Assembly (NCBI GenBank): GCA_017479425.1
Contig: JAFVCD010000025.1
Location: 1 to 64,000, forward strand
From: Oscillospiraceae bacterium
GTDB lineage: Bacteria > Bacillota > Clostridia > Oscillospirales > Oscillospiraceae
Direction: 5' to 3'
DNA length: 64,000 bases
The notes below the pieces were generated by a model, which was given only the letters and a program-made list of their open reading frames with translations, had not been told where the DNA came from and searched no databases. Positions 58,049 through 64,000 of the stretch are shown here, in pieces. A program made the translations under genes and the position numbers. The stretch's first letter is position 1, and the number at the start of each line of letters is the position of its first letter.

Positions 58049-59809
58049 ATGACAGATTACGCGATAAAAACCGAAGACCTGACCTTCTGGTACACGCCGG
58101 AGGAGGGCCAGGAGCCGAAAAAGGTGCTCGAGGAAGTCAATATCGGTATCGAAAAGGGACGCTTTACCTGTATTCTCGGGCATAACGGCTCCGGAAAGAG
58201 CACCCTTGCGCGCCATTTCAACGCGCTCAATCTCCCGCGCGGCGGCGCTGTCTACGCCTTCGGCATGGACACGAAGGACGAGGCGCTGACGCTTGAGATC
58301 CGCCGCCGGCTCGGCATGGTGTTCCAGAATCCCGATAACCAGATAGTTTCCAACGTCGTCGAGGAGGACGTCGCCTTCGCGCCGGAAAATCTCGGCATAC
58401 CTCAAAAGGAGATACGCGAGAGGGTGGACGAGGCGCTCAGAACCGTCGGAATGTACGAATTCCGCACCCACGCGCCGCACCTGCTCTCCGGCGGTCAGAA
58501 GCAGCGCATCGCCATAGCCGGCGTGCTCGCCATGCGCCCGGAGTGCGTGGTTTTCGATGAGGCGACCGCCATGCTCGACCCGCGCGGCAGAGCCGACGTT
58601 ATGGATATTATCCGCCGTCTCAGAGCCGACGGCGTTACGGTAGTGCTCATAACCCACCACATGGACGAGGCTGTGAGCGCAGACAGAATAATTGTTATGG
58701 ACAAGGGCAGGTGCGTTCTTGCCGGAACTCCGCGCGATATTTTCTCCTATCCCGAGGAGCTGAGAAGCCTCGGATTGACGGTTCCTGACACGGTAAAGCT
58801 CATAAACGGGCTCGACAAATCCGGCTTCAATATAAGAAAGGACGCCATCACCATCCCGGAGTGCGCGGAGGCTGTCGCCGCGGCGATAACCGACCCCGTT
58901 CCGGTGAGCCATAAGGAGCCGGAGAAGGAAACGCCCTCCGGCGAGCCGGTGCTGAGCGTTCAGAAGCTCACCTATACCTACTCGAAAAACACGCCGTTCG
59001 AGCTCACGGCTGTAAAGGATATCTCCTTTGACGTGCGCCGCGGCGAGGTCATAGCGCTTCTCGGCCACACCGGAAGCGGCAAGAGCACGCTTATCCAGCA
59101 CTTAAACGGCCTTATTAAGCCCTCAAGCGGGAAAATACTGCTCTCAGGCGAGAATATAAACTCGTCAAAGGACTCCTTAAGGCGCGCGAGAAGCCGCGTC
59201 GGACTCGTTTTCCAGTACCCGGAGTATCAGCTTTTTGAGGAGACGGTCTACAAGGACATCGCCTTCGGGCCGAAGAATCAGAAGCTCTCTGACGAGGAGA
59301 TAGACTCCCGCGTGCGCGACGCCGCGAGATTTGTCGGCATAGGCGAGGAGCTTTTTGAGGCGAGCCCGTTCGAGCTGTCCGGCGGTCAGAAGCGCAGAAT
59401 CGCCATCGCGGGCGTTATTGCGATGATGCCCGAGGTGCTTATCCTCGACGAGCCGATGGCGGGTCTTGACCCCGCCGGCAGAGATGAGATAATGCGCAAT
59501 CTGCTCGCCTACCGCGACGAGACCGGCGCCGCGCTCATAATCGTCACCCACTCTATGGAGGACGCCGCGATGTTCGCAACGAGGATGATAGTCCTCTCCC
59601 ACGGCGAAAAGGTCATGGACGGACTGCCCAGCGAGGTTTTTGCGAGGGAAAAGGAGCTCGAGCGCATCGGGCTCACCGTCCCGGCGGCGACGAAAATCGC
59701 CCGCGAGCTCATAAACCGCGGACTTCCTCTCGGCGGAACGTATTACACCGTCGACTACCTCATGCGCTCGGTGCTGAGGCTGAAGGGAGGCGACGAGAAT
59801 GCTTCGTGA
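58049..59809 (+). CDS. ecfA: Fused energy-coupling factor ATPase EcfA1-EcfA2
   Basis: A 586-residue protein holding both ECF transporter ATPases in one chain. The first ABC domain has LGHNGSGKSTLARHFNALN near 49-67 and LLSGGQKQRIAIAGVLAM, the second LLGHTGSGKSTLIQHLNGL near 335-353 and LSGGQKRRIAIAGVIAMMPEVLILDEPMAGLDP. A charged linker separates them near 275-310. In most Firmicutes EcfA1 and EcfA2 are separate proteins. Both Walker sites look intact. It drives vitamin uptake with EcfT and S subunits. The EcfT ATG overlaps its end by 11 bp. Confidence 0.93.
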   Translation: MTDYAIKTEDLTFWYTPEEGQEPKKVLEEVNIGIEKGRFTCILGHNGSGKSTLARHFNALNLPRGGAVYAFGMDTKDEALTLEIRRRLGMVFQNPDNQIVSNVVEEDVAFAPENLGIPQKEIRERVDEALRTVGMYEFRTHAPHLLSGGQKQRIAIAGVLAMRPECVVFDEATAMLDPRGRADVMDIIRRLRADGVTVVLITHHMDEAVSADRIIVMDKGRCVLAGTPRDIFSYPEELRSLGLTVPDTVKLINGLDKSGFNIRKDAITIPECAEAVAAAITDPVPVSHKEPEKETPSGEPVLSVQKLTYTYSKNTPFELTAVKDISFDVRRGEVIALLGHTGSGKSTLIQHLNGLIKPSSGKILLSGENINSSKDSLRRARSRVGLVFQYPEYQLFEETVYKDIAFGPKNQKLSDEEIDSRVRDAARFVGIGEELFEASPFELSGGQKRRIAIAGVIAMMPEVLILDEPMAGLDPAGRDEIMRNLLAYRDETGAALIIVTHSMEDAAMFATRMIVLSHGEKVMDGLPSEVFAREKELERIGLTVPAATKIARELINRGLPLGGTYYTVDYLMRSVLRLKGGDENAS

Positions 59810-60626
59810 CATAACCCTCGGTCAGTACTTCCCGGGCGATACGCTTATACACCGCCTTGACCCGAGAACGAAAATACTCGTCGTTATCCTCTATATTATC
59901 GCGCTGTTCGTTTCGACGAGCTATATTACCTACGGCATAATGGCGGCGATTCTCATCGCTGAGGTAGCTATTGCAAGGATAAAGCCTTCAACTCTTCTGA
60001 AATCCGTCCGCCCGATACTGTTCATCATTATTCTCACGGTTGTGCTGAACGCGTTTTACACTCCGGGCGAGCCGATTTTCAGCGTATGGATATTCACCCT
60101 CACGCGCGAAGGTCTCAGAACCGCGCTATTTATGGCGGCGCGGCTCATTCTGCTCGTTATGTCGAGCTTCATGCTGACCTACACAACAAGCCCGATCATG
60201 CTCACGGACGGCCTTGAGAGCCTGCTCTCGCCGCTCAAAAAGCTCGGCGCGCCGGTGCACGAGCTTGCGATGATGATGTCAATTGCCCTGCGCTTTATTC
60301 CGACGCTCATCGAGGAAACTCAGAAGATAATGAGCGCGCAGAAGGCGCGAGGCGCGGAATTCGACACCGGCGGCATAATCGACAAGGCGAAGGCGCTGCT
60401 GCCGATCCTCGTTCCGCTGTTCATTTCCTCGTTCCGCAGAGCCGACGAGCTCGCGGTGGCGATGGAGGCGCGCTGCTACCACGGCGGCGAGGGCAGAACG
60501 AAGCTGCACGAGCTGAGGTTCAAGGGCATCGACTACGCCGCGCTCGCGATAATGGCGCTTGCGCTTGCCGCTGTGATCGTCCTCAGAAACGTCGGCGCCG
60601 TCGGCATCGGGGGTATCGACTCATGA
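59799..60626 (+). CDS. ecfT: ECF transporter transmembrane subunit EcfT
   Basis: A 275-residue membrane protein that links S components to the ATPases. It begins LGQYFPGDTLIHRLDPRTKI near 6-25. The coupling-helix motifs are ALRFIPTLIEETQKIMSAQKARGAEF near 164-189 and FRRADELAVAMEARCYHGG near 209-227, both with the A-R-G/A-R-x arrangement that contacts the ATPases. It overlaps ecfA by 11 bp and truA by 4 bp (ATGA). Confidence 0.95.
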   Translation: MLRDITLGQYFPGDTLIHRLDPRTKILVVILYIIALFVSTSYITYGIMAAILIAEVAIARIKPSTLLKSVRPILFIIILTVVLNAFYTPGEPIFSVWIFTLTREGLRTALFMAARLILLVMSSFMLTYTTSPIMLTDGLESLLSPLKKLGAPVHELAMMMSIALRFIPTLIEETQKIMSAQKARGAEFDTGGIIDKAKALLPILVPLFISSFRRADELAVAMEARCYHGGEGRTKLHELRFKGIDYAALAIMALALAAVIVLRNVGAVGIGGIDS

Positions 60627-61399
60627 GAAACATCGCCATGAGGCTCAAATACGACGGCACCGAGTACCACGGCTGGCAGATACAGCCCTTTGACCGCACC
60701 GTCGAGGGCACGATGGAGGAAAAGCTCCAGAAGCTCCTGAAGGAGCCGGTGAAGCTCACGGGCTGCGGAAGAACGGACGCCGGAGTTCACGCGATGAACT
60801 ACTGCGCAAACTTCAAAACGAACGCGACAATCCCCGCGGAAAGACTGCCCTACGCAATCAACAGCCTCCTGCCCGACGATATTTCGGTTTTCGAGGCTTA
60901 CGACGCGCCGGAGGACTTCAACGCCATCCTCTCCTGCGAGAAAAAGGAGTACACCTACAGGATATACCCGAGCCGCGTGCGCGACCCGTTTCTCAGAAAC
61001 CGCGCGTACTTCTATCCGATGCGGCTTGATATCGACAGAATGAAGCGCGCGGCCGAGGCGTTCGTCGGAGAGCACGACTTTGCCGCCGTGAGAAGCGTCG
61101 GCACCGAGACAAAGACCACGGTGCGGACTATCCACTGGTGCGAGATCTTTGAAGAGGGAAATACGGTCAATATGCGCGTGTGCGCGAACGGCTTTCTCTA
61201 TAACATGGTGCGCGCGATAATGGGAACGGTTCTCTACTGCTCCGAGGGAAAAATCGACCCGGAGGAGATACCGCGCCTGCTGGAAGCGCGCGACAGAAGG
61301 CTCACCGGCCCGACAGTACCGCCGCAGGGACTGTATCTCACGCGGATATGGTACCCGGGAGAGATGGGCGAAAAGCTCAAGAATTTACAGATTATCTAA
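60623..61399 (+). CDS. truA: tRNA pseudouridine synthase A
   Basis: A 258-residue TruA that makes pseudouridine at tRNA positions 38-40. The start AMRLKYDGTEYHGWQIQP, catalytic Asp52 in GCGRTDAGVHAMNYCANF and RIYPSRVRDPFLRNRAYFYP are conserved. The ATG overlaps the ecfT stop. The ecfA-ecfT-truA order is usual in Firmicutes, though rplQ, its normal upstream partner, is replaced here by a methyltransferase. Confidence 0.97.
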   Translation: MRNIAMRLKYDGTEYHGWQIQPFDRTVEGTMEEKLQKLLKEPVKLTGCGRTDAGVHAMNYCANFKTNATIPAERLPYAINSLLPDDISVFEAYDAPEDFNAILSCEKKEYTYRIYPSRVRDPFLRNRAYFYPMRLDIDRMKRAAEAFVGEHDFAAVRSVGTETKTTVRTIHWCEIFEEGNTVNMRVCANGFLYNMVRAIMGTVLYCSEGKIDPEEIPRLLEARDRRLTGPTVPPQGLYLTRIWYPGEMGEKLKNLQII

Positions 61400-61417
61400 A
61401 ATTTTTCATTTTTAATG

Positions 61418-61426
61418 TGATACAAT
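61418..61426 (+). promoter_or_regulatory. Possible extended -10 promoter before the DUF5711 gene
   Basis: TGATACAAT (61418-61426) has the TGn extension; no clear -35. It lies 17 bp before the GTG start, so the leader would be very short; read-through from truA is also possible. Confidence 0.35.
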
Positions 61427-61443
61427 AGCTGAGGTGAAGACAG

Positions 61444-62553
61444 GTGGAGGAGAAAAAGAAGAAAAAAATCGGGATAGTTCCGATAATTGCGGCTGTCGTG
61501 GCGATTTTAGCGATAATCGGCGTCGCCGCCTTCGCACTTTTCCGTTCCGGCTTCGATTTCGGGCTCATCGGCTCGATGAGAAGCGAGAATACAAGTGAAT
61601 ATCTCTACGAGAACACCTCTAAAATCAGCAAGAGCGCGCTCGGAAAGGGCTTTGCGGTGCTCACCGGAACCGAGGTGCGCGCCTATAACGAGAAGGGCGA
61701 GGAAACGTATCTGAGCTTCATCGTTTTCGACGAGCCGGTGCTGTCGGTCTCGGGAGGCTGCGCCGTGGCGTACGACGAGGGCGGTAGGAGCCTTATATCG
61801 TTTACCGAGCGCGGCGAGAGCTGGCGCGCGGAGACAGAGGGCGCCATCGTCAGCGCCTTTGTGAACTCCGACGGTTACCTCGCTGTGGCGACCGATGAAG
61901 CCGGCTACGGAGGCTCTGTCACGGTCTACAATCCGTCCGGCAGAGCGCTGTATAAATGGTATTCCGGCGCAAACTATATAGTCAGCGGCAAAATTCGCGG
62001 CAAAACCGACCTTATGACGCTCTCCATCGGAAAAAGCGGATCAGACCTCAGATTCTACCGCATCGACGATGAGGCGGAGCAGGGCTCGTTCACCTCGACC
62101 GGAGTTATACTTGACGCAGGCTTCAACGCCTCAGGCGTAACCGTCGTTACGCAGGATAAGCTCGTGCTTCTCGGCCGAAATTACGGTAAGCGCGGGGAGT
62201 ATGATTTCGCGGGAAAGCACCTTGACGGCTACACGATAGGCGAGAGCTTCACGCTGCTGGTGCTGAGCGATTACGCTGTCGGCGGCGCGAGGGAGCTCGT
62301 TCTCGTGGACGCTGACGGCACACAGGCCGGCTCGCTTACGCTCTCCGACCTCGAGGGCTGGGCGATAAGCGGCAGAACGGTCGCAGTTGCCGCAGCGGGA
62401 AGATTAGACTTTTACAACGTGCGCTTTGAGCGCAGCTACAGCGCGGAGTATAACGGCGTGTGCGACAGACTGTGTCTGCGCGATGAAAACACCGCCATTA
62501 TCTGCGGAGATTACAGCGCGAGGGTCGTTTCTGCGACCCGGAAGGGGGAATAA
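61444..62553 (+). CDS. DUF5711 family membrane-anchored beta-propeller-like protein
   Basis: A 369-residue protein. A Lys-rich start (residues 2-8) and one helix at about 10-32 anchor it; the outer part has repeated beta segments (KGFAVLTGTEVRAYNEKGEE, GYLAVATDEAGYGGSVTVYN, GSLTLSDLEGWAISGRTVAVA) like a WD/PQQ-type propeller. Families with this form are annotated DUF5711 in Oscillospiraceae. Function unknown. Start GTG with GAGGTGA upstream. It precedes cvpA by 3 bp. Confidence 0.8.
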   Translation: MEEKKKKKIGIVPIIAAVVAILAIIGVAAFALFRSGFDFGLIGSMRSENTSEYLYENTSKISKSALGKGFAVLTGTEVRAYNEKGEETYLSFIVFDEPVLSVSGGCAVAYDEGGRSLISFTERGESWRAETEGAIVSAFVNSDGYLAVATDEAGYGGSVTVYNPSGRALYKWYSGANYIVSGKIRGKTDLMTLSIGKSGSDLRFYRIDDEAEQGSFTSTGVILDAGFNASGVTVVTQDKLVLLGRNYGKRGEYDFAGKHLDGYTIGESFTLLVLSDYAVGGARELVLVDADGTQAGSLTLSDLEGWAISGRTVAVAAAGRLDFYNVRFERSYSAEYNGVCDRLCLRDENTAIICGDYSARVVSATRKGE

Positions 62554-62556
62554 CTC

Positions 62557-63276
62557 TTGAAAATCGGGCTTATAATCGACCTCGTTCTCATCGGAATCAT
62601 CATTTTCTGCGCCTATCGCGGCTTCCGCACCGGACTTATCACGAGCCTTGTGGGAATCGTCGCCATCGTAGTCGCGATATACGGCGCGAACCTGATCGCA
62701 ACGACCTACTCTGCGGAGTTTACGGGCATCGCGGAGCCGTTTGTGTCGGGACTTATCGACTCGGCGCAGATGAAAATAATGAACTACGATCCCGCCACCG
62801 CGTCGGATAAGCCGAAGGAGGCGCTGAAGGCGGGAGAGGAGTCGGACGTTCAGAAGGTCGCAAATTCGATCCTCCGCGAGCTCGGACTCTCAGAGGAGAT
62901 CGCCGGCGACCTTGCGGATAAGGTGGCAAAGCAGGAGAGCACAGTGAGCGCAAATATGAGCGACACGATCTCAAAATTTCTCTCAGAGCGCCTCTGCTTT
63001 ATCGCGGCATTTGTGATCGGCTTTGCGCTTATAATGATAATAACCTCGGCAATCGGAAATATGCTCGACCTTGTGTTCGGACTGCCGGGGCTTGAGAACA
63101 TCAACCACATCCTCGGCGGTGTGCTCGGAGCGGTAAAGGGCATCGCCATCGTGCTCGTCATCACGCTGATGTGCCGATATATGGGCATGATAATCGGCGA
63201 CGATATAATTAACGACAGCTTTATGCTGAGAAGCCTTGTAGAGTCCAATGCTCTGGCAAGTATCTTGAACCTTTGA
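62557..63276 (+). CDS. CvpA family membrane protein
   Basis: A 239-residue protein with N-terminal helices (LIIDLVLIGIIIFCAYRGFRTGLITSLVGIV near 4-34), a soluble loop of about 100 residues and two or more C-terminal helices with LGGVLGAVKGIAIVLVITLMCRY. CvpA proteins are linked to colicin V production or envelope integrity. The loop is longer than in E. coli CvpA. The start is TTG 62557, preceded by AAGGGGGAA; no ATG is suitably placed. Confidence 0.83.
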   Translation: MKIGLIIDLVLIGIIIFCAYRGFRTGLITSLVGIVAIVVAIYGANLIATTYSAEFTGIAEPFVSGLIDSAQMKIMNYDPATASDKPKEALKAGEESDVQKVANSILRELGLSEEIAGDLADKVAKQESTVSANMSDTISKFLSERLCFIAAFVIGFALIMIITSAIGNMLDLVFGLPGLENINHILGGVLGAVKGIAIVLVITLMCRYMGMIIGDDIINDSFMLRSLVESNALASILNL

Positions 63277-63291
63277 TGTAAGGAGTAAACA

Positions 63292-64000
63292 ATGCAGCCT
63301 ACACTTTGCGCCCGCTGCAGGAAGAACGTAGCGGTAATATTCATCACGAAAATTGAAAACGGCGTTTCCACCAACGAGGGACTTTGCATAAAGTGCGCCC
63401 GCGAGCTGGGGATCAAGCCTGTGGACGACATAATGAAGAAAATGGGCATCACCGACGAGAATCTCGACGAGATGAATCAGGAGATGATGCAGGCGTTCGG
63501 CGGAGCTGAGGAGCTTCCGGACGGCACCGACGACGATTCCGAGGACGGCAGAACGGCGACGTTCCCGTTCCTCAACCGCCTTATGAACAATGAAAACAGC
63601 GCGAAAAGTCCCGCTGAGCCGTCGCGCCCGCGCGGTGAGGAGAGGGGCAAGGACGCCCGCCGCGACGGGACGAAGTTCCTCTCGAGCTACTGCATATCGC
63701 TCACAAAGCGCGCCCGCGAGGGAAAGCTTGACAGAATGGTCGGCAGAGATGAGGAGATGGAGCGCGTTATTCAGATCCTCAACCGCCGCCAGAAGAACAA
63801 CCCCTGCCTTATCGGCGAGCCGGGCGTCGGCAAAACCGCCATTGCGGAGGGCCTCGCGCAGAAGATCGTGCGCGGCGAGGTGCCTTATAAGCTCAAGGAT
63901 AAGGAGGTCTACCTTCTCGACCTGACGAGCCTTGTCGCCGGAACGCAGTTCCGCGGTCAGTTTGAGAGCCGAATGAAGGGGCTCATCGAGGAGATAAAGA
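63292..64000 (+). CDS. ClpE-like ATP-dependent Clp protease ATPase (partial, runs off the window)
   Basis: The first 236 residues are inside the window. Residues 6-37 form a four-Cys zinc finger (CARC and CIKC), as in ClpE and McsA. A linker with [14 protein letters not shown] and an acidic/basic low-complexity stretch follows (about 75-120). The AAA+ domain 1 begins with [20 protein letters not shown], and Walker [16 protein letters not shown] is near 176-190. AAGGAG precedes the ATG. No CtsR-type operator is seen in front. It would unfold proteins for ClpP; the 3' part lies beyond base 64000. Confidence 0.9.
   Translation, partial: MQPTLCARCRKNVAVIFITKIENGVSTNEGLCIKCARELGIKPVDDIMKKMGITDENLDEMNQEMMQAFGGAEELPDGTDDDSEDGRTATFPFLNRLMNNENSAKSPAEPSRPRGEERGKDARRDGTKFLSSYCISLTKRAREGKLDRMVGRDEEMERVIQILNRRQKNNPCLIGEPGVGKTAIAEGLAQKIVRGEVPYKLKDKEVYLLDLTSLVAGTQFRGQFESRMKGLIEEIK

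Overview
The window reads as chromosomal DNA of an endospore-forming, anaerobic Clostridia member (Bacillota), most likely Oscillospirales/Oscillospiraceae. The evidence is: spoIIGA-sigE, yqfD and ylbJ (sporulation); a SufCBDSU operon; type III glutamine synthetase; a CIRCE-controlled groESL; secE-nusG-rplKA; and Firmicutes-type TTGACA-17-TATAAT promoters with AGGAGG ribosome binding sites. Genes look GC-rich (judged by eye, roughly 55-60%), while intergenic spaces are AT-rich. The taxon is an inference from gene content. No phage, insertion sequence transposase, CRISPR array or rRNA operon is visible.

Layout. 1-2480: inverted arrays of a 9-bp repeat, then a PadR repressor with two HAAS/DUF4097 genes. 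2500-4659 (minus): rpmG-secE-nusG-rplK-rplA, ending at a bidirectional terminator without rplJL. 4860-14223 (plus): ruvX, a STAS/kinase fusion, a split ChrA transporter, a 4Fe-4S aldo-keto reductase, an MGMT-type gene, a U32 peptidase and two flavoproteins. 14215-15682 (minus): sigE and spoIIGA, diverging from ahcY (15801). 17143-19218 (minus): glutamine synthetase III. 19387-23504: a zinc-ribbon/Ig-like membrane protein, a palindromic repeat cluster, two CobW-type GTPases (one fused to a DUF1980-like domain), dapF and tRNA-Gly(GCC). 23643-31461 (minus): yqfD-phoH-M32 peptidase-HExxH gene-ybeY-era-recO-M50 protease-flavin reductase. 31527-35028 (plus): ylbJ, a small Cys protein, two repeat elements, then an EetA/EetB/ApbE-like trio. 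35054 (minus): FolT-like S component. 35750-40566 (plus): sufCBDSU. 40614-43814: YdjI/YdjG/YdjH-like membrane-stress trio. 43874-45980 (minus): galK and a PHP phosphoesterase. 46087-50161 (plus): SLH-anchored HAD phosphatase, groESL and a GlsB-like protein. 50405-52833: ArsR-HMA-P1B ATPase metal efflux operon. 52880-55118 (minus): two PII-like proteins and a tandem DUF1538 protein, diverging from a CPA2 antiporter (55306). 56871 (minus): tRNA-Gly(CCC). 57175-64000 (plus): rRNA methyltransferase-like gene, fused EcfA1A2, EcfT, truA, DUF5711 protein, cvpA and the start of a ClpE-like ATPase.

Themes. Metal handling recurs (CobW pair, ArsR/HMA/ATPase, zinc ribbons, Suf). Cofactor and electron-transfer genes also recur (ApbE/Eet-like trio, flavoproteins, 4Fe-4S AKR, ECF module). 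Sporulation control shows in the promoters: spoIIGA has a 22-bp-spaced promoter like the Spo0A-activated spoIIG promoter of Bacillus subtilis, and the yqfD/ylbJ gap holds an apparent overlapping pair of sigma-E promoters.

The most unusual non-coding content is a set of palindromic intergenic elements. One (33003-33163) has 19-bp terminal inverted repeats and appears to provide the promoter of the EetA/EetB/ApbE-like operon. Another (50196-50296) lies inside the stem of a terminator. A 15-bp core is shared between two separate repeat loci. The 9-bp inverted arrays at the left edge resemble a minimal version beside tRNA-Gly(CCC). I found no clearly new multi-gene system. The best candidates for novelty are the DUF1538/PII module, the CobW-DUF1980 fusion, the STAS-kinase/ChrA operon and these repeats.
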